Shown piece by piece: positions 1-6,223 of a stretch of DNA of 20,461 nt. The DNA lies in assembly GCA_947483545.1 (NCBI GenBank), contig CANKNP010000047.1, forward strand, positions 1 to 20,461, given 5' to 3'. The first letter of the stretch is position 1, and each line of letters starts with the position of its first letter. The DNA is from Deltaproteobacteria bacterium (GTDB lineage: Bacteria > Myxococcota > UBA796 > SXON01). The notes under the pieces were generated by a model. It had not been told where the DNA came from. It did not search any database and saw only the letters and a list, made by a program, of their open reading frames with translations. The position numbers and the translations under genes were made by a program.

Positions 1-12
1 ATTCGTGAATGG

Positions 13-28
13 TGGCACGGCCTTTGCT
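13..28 (+). promoter_or_regulatory. Sigma-54 (RpoN) promoter match
   Basis: The bases read TGGCAC, five bases, then TTGCT. This matches the -24/-12 consensus perfectly: GG at 14-15 and GC at 26-27 are separated by the required 10 bases. A transcript would start near 38-40 and run rightwards into the terminator at 100-133 and then the AGPS-like gene. The same bases form one arm of a short inverted repeat (GGCACG at 14-19, CGTGCC at 35-40). The match could also be chance inside the tail of an upstream gene, because one frame stays open to a TGA at 71-73. No enhancer site can be judged, since the upstream sequence lies outside the window. Confidence 0.45.
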
Positions 29-99
29 AAGACTCGTGCCGGAGACGCGATTGCCGGGTCACTTGGCGGATGAACTTCCCCGCTGGCCTCATCGCAGCT

Positions 100-133
100 G
101 GCGCCCGGTGCCCCCGGGCGCCTTGCTTTTTTT
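100..133 (+). terminator. Intrinsic terminator upstream of the AGPS-like gene
   Basis: A perfect 9-bp GC-rich stem (100-108 with 114-122) has a 5-base loop and is followed by TTGC and seven T residues (127-133). This is a textbook Rho-independent terminator on the + strand. It lies about 60 bases after the start expected for the sigma-54 promoter and about 100 bases before the TTG start at 232. It may end an upstream gene, end a short RNA, or act as an attenuator in the leader of the AGPS-like gene. Confidence 0.8.
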
Positions 134-218
134 GGGCTTCGCGCCGCGTCGCGCGTAGCATCTCCGCGGCTGGTGCTGCGGATCGATGCTTCGTCCGACA
201 CCTTGGGATAAGGGCGAC

Positions 219-225
219 GAGAGGG
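219..225 (+). promoter_or_regulatory. Ribosome binding site for the TTG start at 232
   Basis: GAGAGGG, containing the core GAGG, lies 6 bases before the TTG at 232. The earlier in-frame ATG at 70 has no comparable site and would place the terminator hairpin inside the coding region. This site decides the start chosen for the flavoprotein. Confidence 0.55.
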
Positions 226-231
226 TTCGCC

Positions 232-2223
232 TTGGATCTCGACCGCCTCGCCCGTAGCGTCACCGTTGACGTTCGCCCGCTCGAACGCCTCGCGCATGCG
301 CGGGACCTCTGGCCGCGCTCGACCCTCGCTATGGCGCGCGGGTTGATGCCCATCGCGCCAGATGCGGTCGCGTTCCCCACGTCGGACGAGGAGATCTCCG
401 CCTGCCTCGAGTGGGCCGCGGCGGAGGGGGTGGCGGTGGTTCCGTGGGGTGCGGGCAGCGGGGTATGCGGGGCTGCTGCGGGTGCGCCGGGAACCCTGAC
501 CCTCGATCTCAAACGAATGAACCGGATCGGCCCGGTGGACAGGGACGCTGCGACCGTGCGGGTCGGTCCGGGCGTGCTGGGCCAGCACCTGGAGGACCAC
601 CTGGAGGCTCAGGGCTGGGCGACCCGCCACAGCCCCTCATCGATCTGGTGCTCGACGGTCGGCGGCTGGGCGGCATCGCGCTCGGCGGGGCAGTTCTCCA
701 GTCGGTATGGGAAGTTTGAGGACATGGTCCACGCTGCCCGGGTGGCAGCACCGACCGCGAATTTCGGCATCGGCGCGTGGGCGGGCGCCCCGCCTGTGCC
801 GGGGTACCCCGCGGATCTTGGGCCCTGGGTATTGGGCTCGGAGGGTGCGCTGGGGGTGCTCACCGAACTCTCGGTCAAGGTCGTGCCTTTTCCTGAGACG
901 CGCTGGCTCCGGGGCTACCGTTTTGCGACCCTGGAGGGGGCGTGGGAGGCGATGCGCCGCCTGCTACAATCCGACCTTCGTCCAGCGGTGTTGCGTCTAT
1001 ACGACCCGGTGGACACTCGCCTGGCGGGGAAGGGCACGGTGCAGCACCCTCCCGCGGCGGCGGGCCGCACCTGGCTCAGGGAGCTCCAGCATGAGGCGAG
1101 CGTCAGCGCCGCGTTACGGAAGCACCTGCTCTCGCTGCCGCTCGCGCTCCCGAGGTTGGTGAATCGGCTCGCTCAACGTCTGGCTTCGGGCGCCGTGATG
1201 ATCGCGGGCTGGGAGGGCGGGCAAGCCTCGGTCGATATCCACGCCAGACACGGGCATGCGCTCCTTCTCGGTGCAGGTGGCGAAGATCTCGGCCATGAAC
1301 CAGGTGAACACTGGTACCGGGCGCGCCACGAGGTCAGCTACAAGATGGCGCCGATATTTGAGGCGGGTGGCTTCGCCGACACCATGGAGGTCGCGGCTCT
1401 GTGGTCCAGGTTGCCCGCGCTGTTTGACGGGGTGCGTCGCGCGATCGGTCAGCACGCTATCGTCATGTCGCACTTTTCGCATGTGTACGCTGAGGGGTGC
1501 AGTATCTACTTCAGCTTTGCGGGTGCGGGGGATCTCGCTGTGTACGATGCGCTGTGGCGGGACGCCCTCGCGGCGGCGGCCGCGGCAGGCGGCACCGTGG
1601 CGCATCATCACGGGGTCGGCCAGCTCAAACGGGACGCAGCGGCCCGCGAGCTTGGCGCGGCGGGGCCGATGTTCCGTGAGCTCAAACGTACGCTCGACCC
1701 GCACAACGTCCTCAACCCCGGGCGTATGCTGCCAGAGCTCCCCTTCGCCGAGCCCGAAGCGCCGTCGGTCGGGATTGATCGCACCTCACGGGTCGCGACC
1801 CTCCCCGCCTGGCAGCCGGCTGCGGAGCGTGACCTCTACCTCGCAGACGCAGGCTTCTGCCTACGTTTTCCGACTACGGAGCCCCTCGCCGCCGGGCTCG
1901 GTGCCCCGCGGGAGAGCTGGGACGTGCGCGTGCTGGGCATGTCGGCGCGGAGCCCTTTCGGCCGGGTGGTGGCCCTGCCTGTGCCGCGGTCGTCAGCGGG
2001 GCCCGATCTGCGCGAGGCCCTCCCGGCCGAGCAGCTCGAGACGCTCACGGTGCCGATCGTGCCCGCCGCGGAGCCGGTGACCCGGGTGCGCGCTTCGGCC
2101 GCCACCACGCTCCACGCGGGGGTGCCGGTGAGTCTTCGCCAGGGTGAAGATATCTTCCTCCGTGGGCCTGCGGCGCCGGAGCTCGCGGCGTTGTTAACGT
2201 CGTACCCCGGAGCGGCCCGCTGA
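232..2223 (+). CDS. FAD-binding oxidoreductase, alkyldihydroxyacetonephosphate synthase (AGPS) family
   Basis: A 663-residue protein from a TTG start with a good ribosome binding site. An ATG at 70 is in frame, but the added 54 residues look non-coding. The N-terminal half is an FAD_binding_4 domain, with a PWGAGSGVCG loop near residues 71-80 and an AGPS-like STVGGWAASRSAG stretch near 141-153. The second half has the AGPS signature: a tyrosine in GCSIYFSF (Y426), three histidines in HHHGVG (458-460) and the closing LDPHNVLNPGRML (about 489-501). In AGPS the tyrosine and histidines belong to the active site, which swaps the acyl group of acyl-DHAP for a fatty alcohol in ether-lipid synthesis. 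Residues 502-663 form an extra C-terminal region I do not recognise. The stop overlaps the next start (TGATG). Family membership is firm; the actual substrate, and whether it acts as synthase or oxidoreductase, is inference. Confidence 0.88.
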   Translation: MDLDRLARSVTVDVRPLERLAHARDLWPRSTLAMARGLMPIAPDAVAFPTSDEEISACLEWAAAEGVAVVPWGAGSGVCGAAAGAPGTLTLDLKRMNRIGPVDRDAATVRVGPGVLGQHLEDHLEAQGWATRHSPSSIWCSTVGGWAASRSAGQFSSRYGKFEDMVHAARVAAPTANFGIGAWAGAPPVPGYPADLGPWVLGSEGALGVLTELSVKVVPFPETRWLRGYRFATLEGAWEAMRRLLQSDLRPAVLRLYDPVDTRLAGKGTVQHPPAAAGRTWLRELQHEASVSAALRKHLLSLPLALPRLVNRLAQRLASGAVMIAGWEGGQASVDIHARHGHALLLGAGGEDLGHEPGEHWYRARHEVSYKMAPIFEAGGFADTMEVAALWSRLPALFDGVRRAIGQHAIVMSHFSHVYAEGCSIYFSFAGAGDLAVYDALWRDALAAAAAAGGTVAHHHGVGQLKRDAAARELGAAGPMFRELKRTLDPHNVLNPGRMLPELPFAEPEAPSVGIDRTSRVATLPAWQPAAERDLYLADAGFCLRFPTTEPLAAGLGAPRESWDVRVLGMSARSPFGRVVALPVPRSSAGPDLREALPAEQLETLTVPIVPAAEPVTRVRASAATTLHAGVPVSLRQGEDIFLRGPAAPELAALLTSYPGAAR

Positions 2224-3050
2224 TGTCTACCCCTGCTCGCCCTGCACCCGGAGCGGTCGACGCGGCGTCCTTTTCCACCTGCGCCTTCTGCCCGCGGCTA
2301 TGCCGCCATGTATGCCCGGTTGCGGTGGGGACCGCGTGGGAGTCGGCGACCCCGACCGCGATCATGACCACGGTATGGTGGGCCGAGATGGGCATGGCCG
2401 AGGTCGGTCTGGCTGCCGAAGCCGCCGATCTGTGCCTGCGCTGTGGGGCGTGTGAGGCACATTGTAAGCTCCATATTGCCGTGCCGGAGCACCTGGATGG
2501 CTGGCTCCGGCAGCAGGACCGCGCGCCGGAAGCGCGCCCCCTTCCGACCATCTTCGGCCACGACGTCGAAGTGGTGGTGCTGGGCTCCGAGCCCGACTGG
2601 CGCGAGCCGGAGGCCACCGCGACGGCGTGGTGCCGCACCGAAGATGGCCTTGGTTTTGCGGCGTGGGATGCGGGGGATGCGCGAGTTCTGGAGCGCGTCG
2701 CGCGCCATTTTGCGGGCCGCCGGGTGGTTACCGCGAGCCTTGACGTGGTTCGGGTGCTCCAGGCCGCCGGGGTTCCCGTACGGGTGATGGTCGCGCCCTC
2801 CGGCGGGACCGAACGCCGCTTCGTCACCTGTTTTGAGGCCTCTGAAGCGTCACCCGGGCAGCTTGCGTGTTGCGGTCGAAGGAGCAACTTCCCCTCACGA
2901 GCACCAGAGGCGGCCCGGCGCGTCGCCGAAGAGAACGCCCGACTCCTGGACGGTGCTGTCGCCACGTGCGCGGACGCCTCGTGTGCCTCCTGGTTACGCG
3001 CGCATGGGGCCGATGTGGTTGGCCCCGTCCACCATCTCAGAGGTCCTTAG
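2223..3050 (+). CDS. Iron-sulfur protein with CCG-type region, GlpC/GlcF-like
   Basis: A 275-residue protein starting one base inside the stop of the flavoprotein gene, so the two are translationally coupled. Two four-cysteine sets near the N-terminus fit two [4Fe-4S] clusters: C20, C23, C27, C31 and C71, C74, C77, C81. In the second set the usual proline after the last cysteine is a lysine. The C-terminal part has ACCGRRSNF followed by a CADASC motif, which resembles one CCG (cysteine-rich) domain of the HdrB/GlpC/GlcF/LutA type. GlpC and GlcF are somewhat longer and carry two CCG repeats, so this looks like a reduced version. No membrane segment is seen. By analogy with GlcD-GlcF and GlpA-GlpC, it may take electrons from the flavin of its partner and pass them to quinone or another Fe-S protein. 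Confidence 0.78.
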   Translation: MSTPARPAPGAVDAASFSTCAFCPRLCRHVCPVAVGTAWESATPTAIMTTVWWAEMGMAEVGLAAEAADLCLRCGACEAHCKLHIAVPEHLDGWLRQQDRAPEARPLPTIFGHDVEVVVLGSEPDWREPEATATAWCRTEDGLGFAAWDAGDARVLERVARHFAGRRVVTASLDVVRVLQAAGVPVRVMVAPSGGTERRFVTCFEASEASPGQLACCGRRSNFPSRAPEAARRVAEENARLLDGAVATCADASCASWLRAHGADVVGPVHHLRGP

Positions 3051-3180
3051 TCGTGCCGTCTCGAAGCTCCCGCCTCACGCGTTGGCCCGCCCTCGGCGCT
3101 CCCGCGCGCGTGGGCACCCACATACCCGTGGGCCTCCGCCTACGTGTCCTGACCTCTGACTCCTCGGGCCTGGCGCGCCC

Positions 3181-4155
3181 GTGACCCTGCCTCCCCTTCG
3201 CGGGCCGCGTCCCGTTCGTGACGAGGCGGTCGTCATCATCGCGAATCCCCGTTCGGCGGGTGGCCGCACGGCGGGGACCCGGGACCGGCTCCAGCGTTGC
3301 GCCGACCGCGTATTGCCCCGTGTCGAGGTGTGGTGGACCGAAGGGCCCGGACACGCCTCTGAGCTCGCAGCGCGGGCCGCAGCGCGGGCAGACGTGGTGG
3401 TGGCGGTAGGCGGGGACGGCACCTGCCACGAGGTCGTGAACGGGCTGTTTGATGGCGGCGTGCTCCGTCGGCCAGGCCTGGTGTTCGGGGTGATCCCCTC
3501 CGGAACGGGGGGGGACCTGGTCCGAACGTTGGAGATCCCAGCGATCCTGGATCGTGCCCTCTCCGTGCTCGTCTCGGGGCACACCCTGCCCCTCGACGTG
3601 GGCAAGGTGACGTTTCAGGGAGGACGGTCGGAGCTGTTCATCAACGTGGCGGGGCTCGGCGCCAACGCCGTGGTCTGCGAACGGGTGAACCGGTCTTCGA
3701 AACGATTTGGCGGCGCCCCGACTTTTTTGGAGGCGATCTTCCACACCTTGCGCGACTGGCGTCCGATGCCGGCGCGGTGGCGCTGGGGTGGGCCCGACGG
3801 CGCAGTCGGTGTGGAGATGGAGACCTTCGCCGCCTTCTGCGCGAATGGCAGCTACTGCGGCGCCGGGCTCTTTGTCGGCAAGGGCGGGTCGATGGCGGAC
3901 GGTGCCTTTGAGCTCACGCTGGTCCCCCGCCTCGGCCCCCTCGACGCGCTCGACGCGACCCCGAAGTTCTACCTCGGCAGCCTTGGCTCGATCCCGGGCG
4001 TCGTGCGGAGCCGGGTGGCATGGGTGGAGATGGAGTCGCCGCTCCCCGTCGAGCTGGACGGTGAGCCCCAGGGACCGGGGCCGGTGCGCATCGAGGTGTT
4101 GCCTGGTGTGCTCGGTGTACGCGCTGGCTGGGCGGTCCCCCCCCGGATCGGCTGA
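3181..4155 (+). CDS. Diacylglycerol kinase family lipid kinase (YegS/DgkB-like)
   Basis: A 324-residue protein from a GTG start with no clear ribosome binding site. It opens with the VVIIANPRSAGGR strand-loop of the diacylglycerol kinase catalytic domain, followed by the nucleotide-binding GGDGT motif (77-81) and the PSGTGGD loop (about 106-112). In the common GTxND form of that loop the fourth residue is Asn; here it is Gly. The later part has INVAGLGANAVV and a C-terminal beta-sandwich ending in the ELDGEPQG motif typical of YegS/DgkB proteins. Family members phosphorylate diacylglycerol, ceramide, sphingosine or related lipids with ATP at the inner membrane face. It lies 130 bases after the Fe-S gene, in the same direction, with no strong terminator between. 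A role in ether- or glycerolipid metabolism together with the AGPS-like protein is inference. Confidence 0.88.
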   Translation: MTLPPLRGPRPVRDEAVVIIANPRSAGGRTAGTRDRLQRCADRVLPRVEVWWTEGPGHASELAARAAARADVVVAVGGDGTCHEVVNGLFDGGVLRRPGLVFGVIPSGTGGDLVRTLEIPAILDRALSVLVSGHTLPLDVGKVTFQGGRSELFINVAGLGANAVVCERVNRSSKRFGGAPTFLEAIFHTLRDWRPMPARWRWGGPDGAVGVEMETFAAFCANGSYCGAGLFVGKGGSMADGAFELTLVPRLGPLDALDATPKFYLGSLGSIPGVVRSRVAWVEMESPLPVELDGEPQGPGPVRIEVLPGVLGVRAGWAVPPRIG

Positions 4156-4168
4156 GTCCGCTCCCCCC

Positions 4169-4186
4169 GCCCGGCCACCGCCGGGC
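4169..4186 (+). terminator. Possible weak terminator after the lipid kinase gene
   Basis: A perfect 7-bp stem (GCCCGGC at 4169-4175, GCCGGGC at 4180-4186) with a 4-base loop lies 14 bases after the lipid kinase stop codon. No T-tract follows, so it is not a complete intrinsic terminator. It may pause polymerase or protect the 3' end. Confidence 0.35.
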
Positions 4187-4571
4187 TCGAGCCGCCTGCC
4201 AGGGGCCCGACGGTATCGACCGCGGCGGCGTCGCAGGACCGCCACCGCGAGGAGCTGCGCGTGGGCCGCCGTGGCCGCTGGCAGGGGTACAGACCCAATC
4301 CGGGTGGCCCCAGCGGGGTGTCCTTCGCGAGTTTCTGCGGTGCGCGTCAAGAGCGCACGCGAACTCCAGGCCTTGCGCTCACCTTAGTGCCCGTAGGGGT
4401 GCATGCTATCCTTCATTGACGGATTTCGGCGTCCGATGAAAACTTGAGCTTGTAGGTTGACTTATCGTGTAGGTGGCATTGGACGCTCTTTGTCGCCCTG
4501 TTTCGGGGGACAAATCGGTATTGGTGGTTCTACGATTTTGCGCCCTAGAATGAAATAACGAGCAATTCCCG
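4187..4571. other. Gene-free stretch upstream of the HU promoter
   Basis: No convincing coding region is seen on either strand. From about 4400 the composition shifts to relatively AT-rich (I count 27 of 60 G+C in 4501-4560) in an otherwise GC-rich window. An imperfect dyad lies at 4489-4514: nine pairs with one G-G mismatch and a 6-base loop. The stretch most likely holds regulatory sequence for the HU gene. A small RNA cannot be excluded. Confidence 0.5.
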
Positions 4572-4600
4572 TTGGCACACCAAATCAACCCTGCTATACA
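4572..4600 (+). promoter_or_regulatory. Sigma-70-type promoter for the HU gene
   Basis: TTGGCA (4572-4577; one mismatch to TTGACA) is followed after 17 bases by TATACA (4595-4600). The TG at 4592-4593 gives an extended -10 element, and an AT-rich run just upstream (about 4547-4567) could act as an UP element. Transcription would start near 4607, leaving an untranslated leader of about 360 bases before the HU start codon. A second, poorer candidate lies downstream: TTGCTT at 4627-4632, 19 bases, then TATAGT at 4652-4657. Confidence 0.6.
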
Positions 4601-4771
4601 TCAGCGGCCGAAACGAAGGGCACTCGTTGCTTTCTTTGAGGCACAGATCGGTATAGTGGAGGGCGGTGCGAACCGTCTCACTGGCCGAAAGTGTTCAAGG
4701 GTCGCGCCGGACGCTCACAGAATTTTCGGTTTTTGGGTTTCAAGTCGCATAGATTTCGTGCATGTAAAAGT

Positions 4772-4788
4772 CCAGGTTTATCACCTGG
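4772..4788. repeat. Small perfect dyad in the HU leader
   Basis: CCAGGT and ACCTGG (4772-4777, 4783-4788) form a perfect 6-bp inverted repeat around a 5-base TTATC centre, inside a block I count as 27 of 60 G+C (4741-4800). It could be an RNA hairpin in the leader or a dimeric regulator site. It has no T-tract and is not a terminator. Confidence 0.4.
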
Positions 4789-4968
4789 TTTCTGTCTCGG
4801 TCAATTTGCCCTTCGGTCTGAGGTCTCGGCCTCGCCGGGAGGTGCCAACGCCTCACCAACTCTCGCGAGTGGGTGGCGCCGCGGGGATCGAGGCCAACGC
4901 CCGAGTCAAGGCGGCTGAGATCGCAGAGACAACCACCGCTCAATCAACGCACCAGCAAGGAGTTCACC

Positions 4969-5256
4969 ATGAACAAGGCCGATCTCACCGAACAGCTCGC
5001 CGTCACCGCCCAGATCCCCAAGGTCCGTGCGGCTCAGTACGTCAACATCATGATGGACACCATCCAGGACGCCCTCACCAAGGGCCAGAAGGTCACCATC
5101 TCCGACTTCGGGACCTTCACCGTGTCCCAGCGCCGGCAGTTCAAGGGCCACAACCCCAAGAACGGCGCGGTCATCCAGGTCCCGTCCCGTCGCATCCCGG
5201 TGTTCCGCGCGGGTAAGGGTCTCAAAGAGGCCCTCAACGCCGGTGGGCAGGCCTGA
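4969..5256 (+). CDS. hup: HU-family DNA-binding protein
   Basis: A 95-residue protein, the usual length for HU. It begins MNKADLTEQLA, the standard N-terminal helix, and then has the core VTISDFGTFTV and the DNA-binding arm region GHNPKNGAVIQVPSRRIPVF before AGKGLKEALN. HU dimers bend and compact DNA. In the arm the common GRNP is GHNP. The ATG at 4969 is chosen because AAGGAG (4957-4962) lies 6 bases upstream and the family N-terminus begins exactly there; the frame stays open further upstream, but those residues are not HU-like. It is a single-gene unit with its own promoter, long leader and strong terminator. A long leader on an HU gene suggests post-transcriptional or growth-phase control, which is inference. 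Confidence 0.96.
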   Translation: MNKADLTEQLAVTAQIPKVRAAQYVNIMMDTIQDALTKGQKVTISDFGTFTVSQRRQFKGHNPKNGAVIQVPSRRIPVFRAGKGLKEALNAGGQA

Positions 5257-5297
5257 TCTGCTGACACCGTCAGGCGGGTGAGTCCCGCTTGTCCCTG

Positions 5298-5330
5298 CTC
5301 GACCCGCATTTGCGGGTCGAGTCCTTTTTT
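5298..5330 (+). terminator. Intrinsic terminator of the HU gene
   Basis: A perfect 10-bp stem (5298-5307 with 5312-5321) closes a 4-base loop (ATTT) and is followed by TCC and six T residues (5325-5330). It lies about 40 bases after the HU stop codon. On the opposite strand no T-run follows the stem, so it is not an equally good terminator for the converging ribA gene. Confidence 0.92.
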
Positions 5331-5374
5331 GCGATCGGAAAGCGCGCCCAGGCGGACCGGGAGGGCGGAGCCGA

Positions 5375-6025
5375 TCAGAGCATGTGCCCGCTCTTTTGGC
5401 GTTTTGTCTTGAGGTATCGGGCGTTGTGCGGGTTGGCGGGCACCTGTAGCGGGACCCTGCCCACAACGCGGATGCCGTGCTCGGCAAGGCCAGCGCTTTT
5501 GTTGGGGTTGTTGGTCAACAACACCACCGAGCGCACCCCCAACTGGCGCAGGATCTCGGCCGCCACGTCGTAGCGCCTGAGGTCGTCGGGGAAGCCGAGC
5601 GCGAGGTTGGCCTCCACCGTGTCCAGTCCCGAATCCTGTAGAGAGTAGGCTCGGATTTTGTTGGCGAGCCCAATGCCGCGGCCCTCTTGCGGCAGGTAGA
5701 GCACCGCGCCGCGCTCCTGCCGCCCGATGTAGGTCAGTGCGGCCTCCAGCTGATCGCGGCAGTCACACTTCAGGCTGCCCATGACGTCGCCAGTGAAACA
5801 CTCGGAGTGGAGGCGCACCGGCACCGCCTCGGCCCCTTCGAGGTCCCCGCGCACCATCACGCCATAGTCCAAGCTGTCCCCGAGATGTTCGAAGGCCACG
5901 ACCTGGAAATCCCCGTAGCGCGACGGGAGCTGCGCGCGCGCCGCGAGGCGGATGGGGCTGTTGATCATCTTGTTGGCATAGCCGGCGTCGGCCACAGGGC
6001 TCGGGGGAGGGGATGGGTGTGACAA
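5375..6025 (-). CDS. ribA: GTP cyclohydrolase II, riboflavin biosynthesis
   Basis: A stand-alone RibA of 216 residues from the TTG start. It opens the imidazole ring of GTP, releasing formate and pyrophosphate, as the first step of riboflavin synthesis in the cytosol. The zinc-binding cysteines are visible in SECFTGD and SLKCDC (C76, C87, C89), followed by the EGRGIGL loop (114-120), the AYSLQD tyrosine (Y127) and NNPNK (172-176). Catalytic residues appear intact. The TTG start has a strong GGAGG 4 bases upstream. A later ATG at 5968 (residue 20) matches the usual family N-terminus but has no ribosome binding site, so the start is uncertain by 19 residues. No RibB half is fused, and no other riboflavin gene or FMN riboswitch is seen nearby. 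It converges on the HU gene. Confidence 0.95.
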   Translation of the reverse strand: MSHPSPPPSPVADAGYANKMINSPIRLAARAQLPSRYGDFQVVAFEHLGDSLDYGVMVRGDLEGAEAVPVRLHSECFTGDVMGSLKCDCRDQLEAALTYIGRQERGAVLYLPQEGRGIGLANKIRAYSLQDSGLDTVEANLALGFPDDLRRYDVAAEILRQLGVRSVVLLTNNPNKSAGLAEHGIRVVGRVPLQVPANPHNARYLKTKRQKSGHML

Positions 6026-6029
6026 GCTG

Positions 6030-6034
6030 CCTCC
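6030..6034 (-). promoter_or_regulatory. Ribosome binding site for the TTG start of ribA
   Basis: GGAGG on the minus strand lies 4 bases before the TTG whose first base is 6025. It is the only good ribosome binding site near the gene start and supports the longer RibA. Confidence 0.55.
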
Positions 6035-6223
6035 AACGAGCCCGCCGCGGGCCCAGGTACATGTGGCCCCGGCGTACGTTGACGCGTGCCGCCCATCGCG
6101 TCACCGAGGCGCAGAAGATGTACCCCGGAAGGGGCTCCGTCAACGCGCACGCAAAAGTGAGTGGGCGCCCTGCCTGATAGGATAGGTGCAGCCGACCCTT
6201 TCCGAGCGAGTTCGTGAGGGCCG

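Noticed and set aside
9..158. A 49-codon + strand frame starting with ATG at 9
   Set aside because: It runs through the terminator hairpin and T-tract, has no ribosome binding site visible in the window and no recognisable similarity.
70..231. N-terminal extension of the AGPS-like protein from the ATG at 70
   Set aside because: The 54 added residues resemble no family N-terminus, contain an intrinsic terminator in their coding sequence, and have a poor ribosome binding site compared with the TTG at 232.
3110..3132. Terminator between the Fe-S gene and the lipid kinase gene
   Set aside because: Only short 5-bp pairings can be drawn and no T-tract follows, so the three + strand genes may well be co-transcribed.
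3037..4350. A 437-residue open frame on the minus strand across the lipid kinase gene
   Set aside because: It has no recognisable motif, is rich in Arg/Gly/Pro/His as expected for antisense of GC-rich coding sequence, and covers a well-supported kinase on the other strand.
4573..4587. Sigma-54 -24 element (TGGCAC) in front of the HU gene
   Set aside because: The required TTGC at the -12 position is missing; the same bases fit better as a sigma-70 -35 box with a TATACA 17 bases downstream.
4572..5216. Open frame of 214 codons overlapping the HU gene in another frame
   Set aside because: It spans the promoter and leader and then runs out of frame through HU. The HU frame has the family motifs and the ribosome binding site.
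6026..6223. FMN riboswitch or promoter upstream of ribA
   Set aside because: None of the conserved FMN riboswitch segments could be found in the ~200-base gap. A TTGACG on the minus strand has no -10 box at proper spacing. Nothing firm can be called in this gap.
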